This document shows, in pieces, positions 32,040 to 40,688 of a stretch of 64,000 nt of DNA. The stretch is from RGIG8709 sp045537065 (lineage in GTDB: Bacteria > Bacillota > Clostridia > Monoglobales > Monoglobaceae). A program made the translations under genes and the position numbers. How positions within the stretch are numbered: position 1 is the first letter of the stretch; the number at the start of each line of letters is the position of its first letter. The DNA is taken from positions 1 through 64,000 of the forward strand of contig JAZSOT010000053.1 of the NCBI GenBank assembly GCA_045537065.1. The letters are read 5' to 3'. The notes beneath the pieces were generated by a model. The model was not told the origin of the DNA. It made no database searches and worked only from the letters and a program-made list of their open reading frames with translations.

Positions 32040-33959
32040 ATGTTTCTTCCCGTCTCCAAAAAGGATATGGAAAAACTGAATATAGAAAAGCTTGATTTCG
32101 TCTATGTTATCGGTGATGCCTATGTGGACCACTCAAGCTTCGGCCCTGCTATAATTTCTAGAATCTTAGAGGCAGAAGGCTACACTGTAGGGATTATTTC
32201 CCAGCCTGACTGGCATCATAAAGAAAGTTTTATGATCTTAGGGGAGCCAAGACTTGGCTTTCTTGTTTCTGCAGGAAATATGGACTCTATGGTTAACCAC
32301 TACACCGCCCATAAAAAGGTGAGGAATGAAGATATGTATTCTCCCGGCGGAAAAGCGGGAATGAGACCTGACAGAGCCACCATAGTCTATACAAATAAAA
32401 TCAGGGAAGCCTTTGGCAGAAAAATCCCCGTTATTATCGGTGGCATTGAGGCAAGTCTCAGGCGATTTGCCCACTTCGATTACTGGCAGGACAAGGTGAG
32501 ACGGAATATCTTAACCAATTCAGGTGCGGATATTTTGATTTTTGGAATGGGAGAGAGGCAAATTGTTGAAATTGCCGATCTTCTTAATTCGGGGGTAAAC
32601 ATAAAAGATATAAAAAATGTTGCAGGCACTTGTTATCTTGAGGGCAACAAAGAATTTTTGCCCGAAGACTCTGTTATTCTTCCCTCTTATGACGAAGTCT
32701 CAAATGATAAATACAAGTATGCATATATGACAAAAATTATTTATGAAGAGCAGGATTCTATTATAGGAAAGGCTCTTTGTCAGCTTGACAGAGACAAATT
32801 TTTGGTCCAAAATCCCCCTGCAAAGCCACTTTCATCATTTGAGCTTGACAGGGTTTATTCCCTGCCTTATGAGAACACTTATCATCCTATGTACGAAAAG
32901 GACGGGGGCGTTCCCGCAATTTTAGAGGTTAAGTTCAGCATTCAATCATCAAGGGGTTGCTTTGGCTCGTGCAGTTTTTGTGCTCTCAGTCTTCATCAAG
33001 GCAGATGCGTTACCGCAAGGGGACACGAATCAATAATCAACGAAGTAAAGAAATTCACCAAGGACAAGGATTTTAAAGGATATGTTCACGACGTTGGCGG
33101 GCCTACCGCAAATTTCAGGCATCCATCCTGTGAAAAGCAGTTAAAATTAGGAGTTTGCAAGGAAAGACAATGTCTTTTCCCCACTCCCTGCAAAAATATT
33201 GATGCATCACACAAGGATTATCTTGAGCTTCTAAAGAAACTGAGAAAAATTCAGGGTGTTAAAAAGGTTTTTATTCGTTCGGGAATAAGATATGATTATT
33301 TGCTTGCAGAGAAAAGTGACGAGTTTTTGGAAGAGCTTTCAAAATACCACATCAGCGGTCAATTAAGAGTTGCTCCCGAGCATATTTCGGATAACGTTCT
33401 GAAAGTTATGGGAAAACCATCTGCAAAAGTTTACAGGGACTTTGTGGAAAGATTTGATAAGATAAACAAAAAACTTAAAATGGAGCAATATGTTGTTCCT
33501 TATCTTATGTCTTCCCATCCGGGGAGCACACTTTCTGATGCGGTTAAATTAGCTGAATTTCTGCGTGACAACCATCTTAACCCTATGCAGGTTCAGGACT
33601 TTTATCCAACTCCCGGAAGTCTTTCAACTGCAATGTTTTACTCAGGCATAGACCCAAGAACTATGGAAAAGGTTTATGTTCCGAGAAGCTTTGAGGAGAA
33701 GAAAATGCAAAGGGCACTTCTTCAATACAGAGATAATAATAATTATGAACTTGTGAAAAAAGCGCTTTTAAAGGCAGGTCGGGCTGACTTAATCGGCTAC
33801 GGTGAAAAGTGCCTTATAAAGCCTGATAATAAAACCAGAGAAGAAAAGAAAAAAGGAGAAACAAAAAATGGCAAAATTACTAAGCGGAAAAGCAGTTTCA
33901 GAAAGAGTGAAGCTAGAACTGCGACAGGAAATAGAAAGTCTCAAAGAAAAAGGTATTAA
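32040..33959 (+). CDS. YgiQ family radical SAM protein
   Basis: A 639-aa protein of the YgiQ/UPF0313 family: an N-terminal cobalamin-binding-like domain, then a radical SAM core with CFGSCSFCAL near residue 310. Other family segments are GGIEASLRRFAHFDYWQDKV and VQDFYPTPGS. Its function is unknown. The C terminus is a basic, Arg/Lys-rich tail whose last 92 nt overlap folD in another frame, which is unusually long for an operon overlap. Confidence 0.92.
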   Translation: MFLPVSKKDMEKLNIEKLDFVYVIGDAYVDHSSFGPAIISRILEAEGYTVGIISQPDWHHKESFMILGEPRLGFLVSAGNMDSMVNHYTAHKKVRNEDMYSPGGKAGMRPDRATIVYTNKIREAFGRKIPVIIGGIEASLRRFAHFDYWQDKVRRNILTNSGADILIFGMGERQIVEIADLLNSGVNIKDIKNVAGTCYLEGNKEFLPEDSVILPSYDEVSNDKYKYAYMTKIIYEEQDSIIGKALCQLDRDKFLVQNPPAKPLSSFELDRVYSLPYENTYHPMYEKDGGVPAILEVKFSIQSSRGCFGSCSFCALSLHQGRCVTARGHESIINEVKKFTKDKDFKGYVHDVGGPTANFRHPSCEKQLKLGVCKERQCLFPTPCKNIDASHKDYLELLKKLRKIQGVKKVFIRSGIRYDYLLAEKSDEFLEELSKYHISGQLRVAPEHISDNVLKVMGKPSAKVYRDFVERFDKINKKLKMEQYVVPYLMSSHPGSTLSDAVKLAEFLRDNHLNPMQVQDFYPTPGSLSTAMFYSGIDPRTMEKVYVPRSFEEKKMQRALLQYRDNNNYELVKKALLKAGRADLIGYGEKCLIKPDNKTREEKKKGETKNGKITKRKSSFRKSEARTATGNRKSQRKRY

Positions 33960-34722
33960 TCCCGGGCTTGCGGTTATTATCGTTGGGGAAGACCCCGCAT
34001 CAAAGGTTTATGTTGGAAGAAAAGAGGCTATGTGTAACGAGCTTGGAATGTATTCATTAAAATATGCACTCCCCGAAACCACAACTCAGGAAGAATTAAA
34101 AGAGTTAATAGAGAAGCTTAACAATGATGACAAAATTAATGGTATTTTGTGTCAGCTCCCGCTTCCAAAACATCTTGATGAAAAAGATGTTATAAACACA
34201 ATTGCCCCCGAAAAGGATGTTGATGCTTTTCACCCAACAAACGTTGGCAAAATTATGATAGGTGACTTTGATTTTGTTCCATGCACACCTGCGGGAATTA
34301 TGGAGCTTATTAAAGAAAGCGGAATTGAGCCGGAGGGTAAGACCTGCGTTGTTATCGGAAGGTCAAATATTGTCGGAAAGCCAATGTCTATGCTTCTTCT
34401 TCATAAAAACGGAACTGTTACAACATGTCATTCAAGAACAAAAAATCTTAAAGAGGTTACAAAAACTGCAGATATTCTTGTTGCGGCAGTTGGAAGAGCA
34501 AACTTTGTTACTGCAGATATGGTTAAAGAGGGCGCTGTTGTTATTGATGTTGGAATGAACAGACTGGATGACGGAAAACTTTGCGGAGATGTTGATTTTG
34601 ATGCCGTTGAAAAGGTTGCAGGTGCAATAACTCCTGTTCCGGGCGGTGTTGGTCCTATGACAATTTCAATGCTTATGCAAAACACTGTTACAGCTGCAAA
34701 GAAACAAAATGGTTTGATATGA
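33868..34722 (+). CDS. folD: methylenetetrahydrofolate dehydrogenase/cyclohydrolase FolD
   Basis: Bifunctional enzyme of one-carbon metabolism that converts 5,10-methylene-THF to 10-formyl-THF. The 284-aa protein has the catalytic Tyr/Lys region (SKVYVGRKEAMCNELG), QLPLPKHLDE, PEKDVDAFHP and the nucleotide-binding GRSNIVGKPM, ending with TPVPGGVGPMT. The start is set by AAAGGAG just upstream, although the YgiQ frame continues to 33959. It is followed by a strong terminator. Confidence 0.97.
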   Translation: MAKLLSGKAVSERVKLELRQEIESLKEKGINPGLAVIIVGEDPASKVYVGRKEAMCNELGMYSLKYALPETTTQEELKELIEKLNNDDKINGILCQLPLPKHLDEKDVINTIAPEKDVDAFHPTNVGKIMIGDFDFVPCTPAGIMELIKESGIEPEGKTCVVIGRSNIVGKPMSMLLLHKNGTVTTCHSRTKNLKEVTKTADILVAAVGRANFVTADMVKEGAVVIDVGMNRLDDGKLCGDVDFDAVEKVAGAITPVPGGVGPMTISMLMQNTVTAAKKQNGLI

Positions 34723-34757
34723 AGATATACAACCCCTCCGTCATTTTTATTAAAAAT

Positions 34758-34790
34758 GCCACCTCCCCTTACACAGGGGAGGCTTTTTTA
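34758..34790 (+). terminator. terminator of folD
   Basis: A GC-rich stem (CCTCCCC 34762-34768/GGGGAGG 34776-34782) followed by CTTTTTTATTT. Confidence 0.9.
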
Positions 34791-34873
34791 TTTCCGTTAA
34801 CGGAAAAATAACTGTAATTTTTGCAATTAAAACCTCTTGATAAATTTCCGATAATGAAACAATTTTTGACCAA

Positions 34874-34911
34874 TAAAAAAGCGAGTCTATCGACTCGCTC
34901 TTTTTTTTAGT
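34874..34911. terminator. terminator after small peptide gene
   Basis: GCGAGTC/GACTCGC stem (34881-34887/34892-34898) flanked by an A-run and a T-run, so it can act in either direction. It ends the minus-strand transcript of the peptide and InlB-repeat genes. Between this and the folD terminator (34791-34873) nothing else is seen. Confidence 0.85.
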
Positions 34912-34934
34912 AAGTTAAAAACTTGCTTTGATTT

Positions 34935-35108
34935 TTACCACTCAACAGTAACTGTGCCAGCACCATCATTCTGAACATCGCTATAGTAGTTTGTCAGTGT
35001 ATTCTGGTCTTTATCTTTAAGAGAACCGCCGCCACCAACAGCTGACATTGTGATATCTTCAAAATCAAAAGCAGTGATTTCAACACTTGGTTGTGTATAT
35101 TTTTTCAT
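34935..35108 (-). CDS. small peptide of unknown function
   Basis: A 57-aa peptide: MKKYTQPSVEITAFDFEDI, then SAVGGGGS and an acidic, Asn/Asp-rich C-terminal part ending VTVEW. The N terminus resembles the Y-x-KP-x-(I/V)-E pattern of many small clostridial peptides of unknown role. The Gly-rich SAVGGGG segment could be a leader/core boundary of an exported peptide, but no maturase or transporter is adjacent. ATG at 35108 is chosen with AAAGGTGG upstream; an in-frame GTG at 35120 overlaps that site. It is 31 bp downstream of the secreted protein gene. Confidence 0.7.
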   Translation of the reverse strand: MKKYTQPSVEITAFDFEDITMSAVGGGGSLKDKDQNTLTNYYSDVQNDGAGTVTVEW

Positions 35109-35139
35109 TACATTTTCCACCTTTCTTAATTTTGAATTA

Positions 35140-36663
35140 TTAGTTATTAAATTCAGCAGTAATGTCTGTTACAGTTATACCTTCAGGAACACCGAGAACG
35201 ACAACATCAAATGTCATTGTAGCATTATTACCTGTAATATCAAGTTTAATACCATTGTCACTTAAGCTAAATGCTTTTTCATTTGTATCATATTTTGTTC
35301 CATCATAATATCTAATGTAAACTTTACCGCTATCAACTCCATTATATGTTGCCTGAACAGTTGCGTTTGGAGCATCTGTATAAGTTTTTCCATTTCTTAC
35401 GATTTCTGTAGAAACTGATTTAGTAGGAGCTTTAACGGCTTTATCAAATGTAGCTTCGATAATTACATCGCCAGCAATTGCAGCGTCATTATAATTCCAA
35501 GCAACGAAGGTGTAATCAACTTCATCTGTATCTTTCTTTTCAGGATCATCAACATCTGCAATAGCAGCTGAAATCATTGTACCCTCTTCAACATTTTCGA
35601 TTACTTTATACTCATTGCCATCAACCTTTAATGTAATTGTGTAGTAAACTTTAATCTTTTCTGATGTGTATACAGCTTCAATTACTAAGTTACCGGTAAC
35701 AGTTACTGTAGTATTAGCCTCTTCGCTATAATCTATGCCATTTACTACCCATTTATCAAATGTGTATCTGTAGCCTTCAAGATCGTACTCAGTTTCAGTA
35801 GTAAGTTCAACTGTTGCATTATATTCATAATCCACAGCTTCTGCATCACCAATTTTTACTGTGTACTTCCTTGCAGTTGAAGTAAAGTTAGCAAATACTT
35901 CTGTGTTAGCGAGCAATTCGCCAGCAGCAGCTGTATTGAATTCTGCATCTAAGTACCAACCTTCAAATGCATATGTGTTGTATTTATCTTCTGCCTTGCT
36001 TGCTGTTTTTTCAGCAAGTAAAGTAGCGATATCTGTGCCAGCATTTGCTGTAGCAATTACTTCACCAGCATATGTGATGTTGTATGTAATTGGTGTTGCT
36101 GTGTAGCCAGCATACAACGTTGTGTTATTTTCAAGTTTTGCACCGTCTTCTAAAGGACTTGAAAGTTCTGCATCTGTATACCATTTATCAAATGCATATG
36201 TGTTGTAATTGTCAGCATCTTTTTCTGGAGCCTCTCCACAAAGGTCTGCGATAGGTGTGCCCCCAACTTTTTTAACAGTTGTATTATCGGCACCATTGTT
36301 GTAGACAAGTGTTAACGTGTAGAAATTAATAATAGCTGTATCAGAATTACCTTCGCCATTATCACCAACTTCAACATAAAGAGCATTAACATTGTCTGTT
36401 AATTTGGTTGTGTCGATTTTCTCGCTGAATGCACCGTCAATTGCTTCATCATCATCCTGATTAGCAGCAATAATTGCACCGTTTGCATCATTTGTTTTAA
36501 CCAAAAGCAAAACTTTATCTGCACCAGTACCAGCTTCATAATTAAGGCTAACAACACCGTCAGCATAATTAACATTGCTGATTGTGGTAGCAAATGCGCA
36601 AGAACAAAGCATCATAACAGTTGCAACAAGAGCAACGACACGTTTGAATGTTTTGTTATCCAT
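35140..36663 (-). CDS. secreted InlB B-repeat-like protein
   Basis: A 507-aa exported protein with a signal peptide (KRVVALVATVMMLCSCAFA). It has four tandem repeats of about 70-85 residues from about residue 110 to 415, each with the InlB/Listeria-Bacteroides pattern of aromatic and Trp residues (YAFDKWYTDAE, YAFEGWYLDAE, YTFDKWVVNG, YTFVAWNYND). A C-terminal beta-rich domain follows. It is acidic and has no visible sortase motif, SLH domain or membrane anchor, so it is probably released or wall-associated non-covalently. It has its own strong promoter and a long leader. Confidence 0.85.
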   Translation of the reverse strand: MDNKTFKRVVALVATVMMLCSCAFATTISNVNYADGVVSLNYEAGTGADKVLLLVKTNDANGAIIAANQDDDEAIDGAFSEKIDTTKLTDNVNALYVEVGDNGEGNSDTAIINFYTLTLVYNNGADNTTVKKVGGTPIADLCGEAPEKDADNYNTYAFDKWYTDAELSSPLEDGAKLENNTTLYAGYTATPITYNITYAGEVIATANAGTDIATLLAEKTASKAEDKYNTYAFEGWYLDAEFNTAAAGELLANTEVFANFTSTARKYTVKIGDAEAVDYEYNATVELTTETEYDLEGYRYTFDKWVVNGIDYSEEANTTVTVTGNLVIEAVYTSEKIKVYYTITLKVDGNEYKVIENVEEGTMISAAIADVDDPEKKDTDEVDYTFVAWNYNDAAIAGDVIIEATFDKAVKAPTKSVSTEIVRNGKTYTDAPNATVQATYNGVDSGKVYIRYYDGTKYDTNEKAFSLSDNGIKLDITGNNATMTFDVVVLGVPEGITVTDITAEFNN

Positions 36664-36795
36664 GATAACCTCCTAAAATATTTACCGCTTTTTGCGGCAT
36701 TAAAATAGTGTTTTTGCAAACAAGATACCGAAAGTCTTTCCAATTGCAATACCTTATAAAGACACTACTTCCCATACTTATTCACCTTGAACTTT
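36664..36795 (-). promoter_or_regulatory. long structured 5' leader of the InlB-repeat gene
   Basis: About 130 nt separate the promoter from the start codon. On the minus strand three nested short stems are visible: AGTGT/ACACT (36762-36766 with 36707-36711), TTGCAA pairs (36744-36749 with 36714-36719) and GAAAG/CTTTC (36736-36740 with 36730-36734). A CCGC/GCGG hairpin lies near the ribosome site. It does not match any riboswitch consensus I recognise. Confidence 0.4.
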
Positions 36796-36801
36796 AAACC
36801 T

Positions 36802-36830
36802 ATTATAATACGAATCAAGGTTTTTGTCAA
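36802..36830 (-). promoter_or_regulatory. consensus promoter of InlB-repeat gene
   Basis: On the minus strand, TTGACA (36825-36830), a 17-bp spacer and TATAAT (36802-36807), a perfect sigma-A consensus. Confidence 0.8.
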
Positions 36831-37084
36831 CGATTTCGAGGAAAAACTTAGAGGTTAAAAACACCAAAAATAAAGCCCTCTTTTTGTTAAATTCGTACAC
36901 TATTTTTTTAGCGCCCTCGAAACCCTTGCAGGGAGCGGGTTTCAGGGGTTTTAGTTTTGTGTAAAAATTCGGTTATTTTGACATTTTTTCTTTTATTTTT
37001 CTATACAAATAATCTTTAAAAAAGGACCTCAAAATCTTACCTTTTTACTCTTTAAATATCATCAAATTTTACTTTAAAAAAGCA
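36831..37084. other. intergenic region with one hairpin
   Basis: No gene is supported here. The only structure seen is an inverted repeat GAAACCC/GGGTTTC (36919-36925/36937-36943) inside a locally GC-rich patch of otherwise AT-rich DNA. It may be a decayed repeat. Confidence 0.4.
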
Positions 37085-37112
37085 AAAAAGACGGTGAAAA
37101 CACCGTCTTTTT
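37085..37112 (-). terminator. terminator of gapdh
   Basis: A 12-bp stem (37085-37096/37101-37112) followed on the minus strand by a T-run. Confidence 0.9.
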
Positions 37113-37137
37113 ATGTTACAAAATTATTAAATTTTTC

Positions 37138-38172
37138 TTAAATTTCTGCGAAATATTTAATAGTTCTTACCATCTGCCTTGTATATGAATTTTCGTTATC
37201 ATACCATGAAACAACCTGAACTTCATATAAATCTTCTGCAATTTTGCAAACCATTGTCTGAGTTGCATCAAATAATGAACCGTATTTCATACCGATTACG
37301 TCTGATGATACGATAGGATCTGTGTTGTAACCAAATGATTCAGAAGCTGCAGCTTTCATAGCAGCGTTGATTCCGTCAATTGTTACATCTGTTCCTTTAA
37401 CAACTGCTGTTAAGATAGTTGTTGAACCTGTTGGAACAGGAACTCTCTGTGCAGAACCGATAAGTTTTCCGTTAAGCTCAGGAATAACAAGACCGATAGC
37501 TTTTGCAGCACCTGTTGAGTTTGGAACGATGTTTGCAGCACCTGCTCTTGCTCTTCTCATATCGCCTTTTCTGTGAGGACCATCTAAGATCATCTGGTCG
37601 CCTGTGTAAGCGTGGATTGTTGACATGATACCTGACTGAATTGGAGCATAGTCATTAAGAGCTTTTGCCATAGGAGCAAGACAGTTTGTTGTGCAAGATG
37701 CAGCTGAAATGATTGTGTCATCAGCTGTCAATGTATCTTCGTTAACACTGAATACAATTGTCTTTAAGTCGTTTCCTGCTGGAGCAGAAATAACAACTTT
37801 CTTAGCGCCGGCATCGATATGAGCCTGGCTCTTTTCTTTTGAGCAGTAGAAGCCTGTACATTCAAGCACAACATCTACGCCGATTTCTCCCCAAGGAAGA
37901 TCACTAGCTTTTGCTTCTGCATATATTTTAAGAGTTTTTCCGTCAACTGTGAGTGTACCAGCTTCGTCATCTGCTTCAACAGTGTGAAGATTTTCACCGA
38001 TTTTTCCACAGTATCCGCCCTGTGCTGTATCATATTTTAAAAGACCAGCAAGCATTGATGGTTTTGTTAAGTCGTTGATAGCAACAACTTCATAACCTTC
38101 TGCACCGAACATCTGTCTGAATGCAAGACGTCCGATACGTCCAAATCCGTTAATAGCAACTTTAACTGACAT
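37138..38172 (-). CDS. gap: glyceraldehyde-3-phosphate dehydrogenase, type I
   Basis: Glycolytic NAD-dependent enzyme. The 344-aa protein has the Rossmann start NGFGRIGRLAFRQM, the catalytic ISAASCTTNCLAP near residue 155, the phosphate-binding region RVPVPTGSTT, and the C-terminal SWYDNENSYTRQMV. It is monocistronic, with its own terminator. Its length is slightly above the usual 335 aa. Confidence 0.97.
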   Translation of the reverse strand: MSVKVAINGFGRIGRLAFRQMFGAEGYEVVAINDLTKPSMLAGLLKYDTAQGGYCGKIGENLHTVEADDEAGTLTVDGKTLKIYAEAKASDLPWGEIGVDVVLECTGFYCSKEKSQAHIDAGAKKVVISAPAGNDLKTIVFSVNEDTLTADDTIISAASCTTNCLAPMAKALNDYAPIQSGIMSTIHAYTGDQMILDGPHRKGDMRRARAGAANIVPNSTGAAKAIGLVIPELNGKLIGSAQRVPVPTGSTTILTAVVKGTDVTIDGINAAMKAAASESFGYNTDPIVSSDVIGMKYGSLFDATQTMVCKIAEDLYEVQVVSWYDNENSYTRQMVRTIKYFAEI

Positions 38173-38304
38173 AAATTTTTACCTCCAAGGTTTTTTCTTT
38201 TTTATAAAAATATTATACTTCCATATTTTACAACATTTTGATAAATTATACAAGTCTTTTTTGAAATTTTGTTAAAAGTTTAACTTTTTACTGCTCCGGC
38301 AGTA

Positions 38305-39090
38305 TCATTTATCGTTTAGTTTTTGCAAAAATATCTTTGTTCTTTCACTTTGAGGGTTCAAAATAACCTCGTCAGGTGTTCCTGCCTCCTCAACTTTTCC
38401 GTCCGCCATAAAAATAATTTTATCGCTGACATTATATGCAAAGTTTATTTCGTGAGTTACGATAACCATAGTCATATGCTCTTTTGCAAGCTCACGCATA
38501 ACCTTTAAAATTTCTCCCGTAAGTTCAGGGTCAAGGGCTGATGTTGGCTCGTCAAAAAACAGAATTCTAGGCTTCAAGGCAAGAGCTCTTGCAATAGAAA
38601 CCCTTTGTTTTTGACCGCCCGAAAGCTCACATGGATAATTTGAAAGCTTATCGGAAAGCCCGACACTATCTAAGATATTTTTTGCATTTTCTTCAATTTC
38701 TGCAAAAATTTCTTTCTTGTTCTGCTTATAGTCTTCTCTGCTTTTCGCAAGGAGTTTAGGTGCAAGAGTAACATTATCAAGAACACTGTACTGAGGAAAA
38801 AGATTAAAGTCTTGAAAAACAAGTCCGAAGTTAAGCTGTCTTTTCCTTATTTCCTCTGCGGAAAGCTTTTTTTCGTGCTCCCCGTCAAAAATCACATTTC
38901 CATCAAGTAAAATCTGACCTTTGTCTGCAGTTTCCAAAAAGTTAATGCACCGCAGTAGCGTGGTTTTTCCGCTTCCGGAAGAGCCGATAACGGACAAAAC
39001 CTCCCCCTCTTCCATAGAGAAATCAACGCCCTTTAAAACATGGGTTTTTCCAAAGCTTTTATGCAAATTTTTTATTTCAAGAATTTTCAT
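38305..39090 (-). CDS. polar amino-acid ABC transporter ATP-binding protein
   Basis: A 261-aa ATPase of the GlnQ/HisP type that powers amino-acid import. It has Walker A GSSGSGKTT near residue 36, the Q-loop VFQDFNLFPQ, signature LSGGQKQRVSIARAL, Walker B ILFFDEPTSALD and the H-loop VTHEINFA. It is the third gene in a substrate-binding protein/permease/ATPase operon, 3 bp after the permease. Confidence 0.95.
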   Translation of the reverse strand: MKILEIKNLHKSFGKTHVLKGVDFSMEEGEVLSVIGSSGSGKTTLLRCINFLETADKGQILLDGNVIFDGEHEKKLSAEEIRKRQLNFGLVFQDFNLFPQYSVLDNVTLAPKLLAKSREDYKQNKKEIFAEIEENAKNILDSVGLSDKLSNYPCELSGGQKQRVSIARALALKPRILFFDEPTSALDPELTGEILKVMRELAKEHMTMVIVTHEINFAYNVSDKIIFMADGKVEEAGTPDEVILNPQSERTKIFLQKLNDK

Positions 39091-39093
39091 ATC

Positions 39094-39741
39094 CTACCCC
39101 TTGTAATAATCCAGTTTCTTCTCTATGTACCCAAAAATAAGTGTCAGAATTCCGCAAATTGCAAGATAAAACACACCCGAATAGAAAAGCGGCCACAAAA
39201 TATGAGCACTGTTCATAAAACGCTTTGCATTCCATGTGATTTCATATATCATAATGGTGTTTGCAAGAGCGGTGTCTTTTACCAATGTCAAAAATTCATT
39301 GCTCATTGGCGGGATTATGCGTTTTATAACCTGCATAAGAACAATTTTAAAAAATATCTGAGTTTTAGTGAGCCCAAGAACTGTTCCCGCCTCATACTGA
39401 CCTTTTGGAATTCCCTCTATACCGCCTCGGAATATTTCTGAAAAATAGCAGGAATAATTAAGCACAAATGCTATCATAACCGCCACAAAGGTATCCATTC
39501 CGTCTATGCCAAGAAGTCCCGGCCCGAAACCGAAGACTATAAGCTGAAGCATAAGGGGAGTTCCTCTTATTATCCATATTAAAACTTTTATGGGCCATTT
39601 GATTACGGCAAATTTGCTCATTGAACCAAAGGATATAATAAGCCCCAATGGTATTGCCATAAGAAGGGTCAGCCCGAAAATTCTGAGAGTTGTTACCAGT
39701 CCTTCAAGAAGACTCAAGGTAACCGTTATAAACATCTGCAT
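39094..39741 (-). CDS. polar amino-acid ABC transporter permease
   Basis: A 215-aa membrane subunit of the HisM/GlnP family with about five helices. The EAA loop that docks the ATPase is EAGTVLGLTKTQIFFKIVL. The family segment NYSCYFSEIFRGGIEGI is present. A single permease gene suggests a homodimeric channel. Confidence 0.94.
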   Translation of the reverse strand: MQMFITVTLSLLEGLVTTLRIFGLTLLMAIPLGLIISFGSMSKFAVIKWPIKVLIWIIRGTPLMLQLIVFGFGPGLLGIDGMDTFVAVMIAFVLNYSCYFSEIFRGGIEGIPKGQYEAGTVLGLTKTQIFFKIVLMQVIKRIIPPMSNEFLTLVKDTALANTIMIYEITWNAKRFMNSAHILWPLFYSGVFYLAICGILTLIFGYIEKKLDYYKG

Positions 39742-39774
39742 TTTTTACTTTCCTATTATAATATATACCAAAAA

Positions 39775-40548
39775 TTAAAGAGCAAGGTTAAGCTCATATT
39801 TTTCAGCAAGACCGTCAAGTGTTCCGTCTGCTTTAAGCTCATCAATTATTCCGTTAACTTTTTCTGTTAATTCAGATTCTTTTCTGAAACCAATTCCGTA
39901 TTCCTCAGCAGTAAGCTCAAGTGAATATGTAAGTTCTGCATAGCTTGTGCCTTCTGCGGTCATTGATTTTGCCATTGTTATATCAATAACGCAAGCATCT
40001 GCCTGTCCGCCGAGAACTGCAAGAAGTGCATCTGTCTGGGCTGCAACAGGAAGATATTCTCCGTCAAGACCGTTGTCCTTAATTGCTGCTTCGCCTGCAG
40101 AACCTGCTTCTGCTGTGAATTTCAAGCCTTTTAAGCTTTCAACATCTTTATATGCTTCGATTTTATCTTTTTTCATAACAACAACCTGTGCGTTTTTTAC
40201 ATATGCTTTTGAAACGCTGCAGTTTGATTTTACTTCATCAGAAATTGTCATACCATTCCAGATACAATCAATTTTTCCTGAATCAAGTGTAACAAATTTT
40301 GTGTCCCAATTGATTTCAACAAATTCTGGCTGAACACCAAGCTTCTTACAAACTGCTTCTGCAAATTCTGTATCAAAACCTGTGAGCTTACCATCTTCCA
40401 TATAGTTCATTGGTTCATAAATTGTGTAACCGATAACCATTTTACCGCTTTCTGCAAGCTTTTCTGTGTCTGTTAATTTTTCATTTCCGCAAGCTGCAAA
40501 TGTTAAGCACATAACAGCTGCTAAAAATAAAGCAACTAATTTTTTCAT
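39775..40548 (-). CDS. amino-acid ABC transporter substrate-binding lipoprotein
   Basis: A 257-aa periplasmic-binding-type lipoprotein. The signal peptide with lipobox is LTFAAC (Cys near residue 19), followed by the SBP_bac_3 fold: TGFDTEFAEAVCKKLG, WNGMTISDE and the hinge AEAGSAGEAA. The ATG at 40548 is chosen because AAGGAG is nine bases upstream; an in-frame GTG lies three codons earlier. It is first in the operon. The ligand is probably a polar amino acid; cystine or histidine cannot be separated by eye. Confidence 0.93.
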   Translation of the reverse strand: MKKLVALFLAAVMCLTFAACGNEKLTDTEKLAESGKMVIGYTIYEPMNYMEDGKLTGFDTEFAEAVCKKLGVQPEFVEINWDTKFVTLDSGKIDCIWNGMTISDEVKSNCSVSKAYVKNAQVVVMKKDKIEAYKDVESLKGLKFTAEAGSAGEAAIKDNGLDGEYLPVAAQTDALLAVLGGQADACVIDITMAKSMTAEGTSYAELTYSLELTAEEYGIGFRKESELTEKVNGIIDELKADGTLDGLAEKYELNLAL

Positions 40549-40627
40549 TAAAAACACTCCTTATTATAAGAAATTAAAATATCAAACACATTGTAGCATA
40601 GTTCCCAAAATTTTGCAACCATAAATA

Positions 40628-40656
40628 TTTACAAAAATACTTTTTTGTGATAAAAT
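40628..40656 (+). promoter_or_regulatory. promoter of rdgB-ttcA-galU operon
   Basis: TTTACA (40628-40633), a 17-bp spacer and TAAAAT (40651-40656), 33 bp upstream of the first start codon. Confidence 0.6.
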
Positions 40657-40688
40657 ATTCTAAACTACAAACTGTGAGGTATTTTTAT

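Noticed and set aside
36664..36795. Cyclic-di-GMP or other known riboswitch upstream of the InlB-repeat gene
   Set aside because: Conserved core segments of the known classes are not present; only simple stems can be supported.
36919..36943. Insertion-sequence end or terminator at the GAAACCC/GGGTTTC repeat
   Set aside because: Only a 7-bp stem without T-run, partner copy or transposase; left as an unexplained intergenic hairpin.
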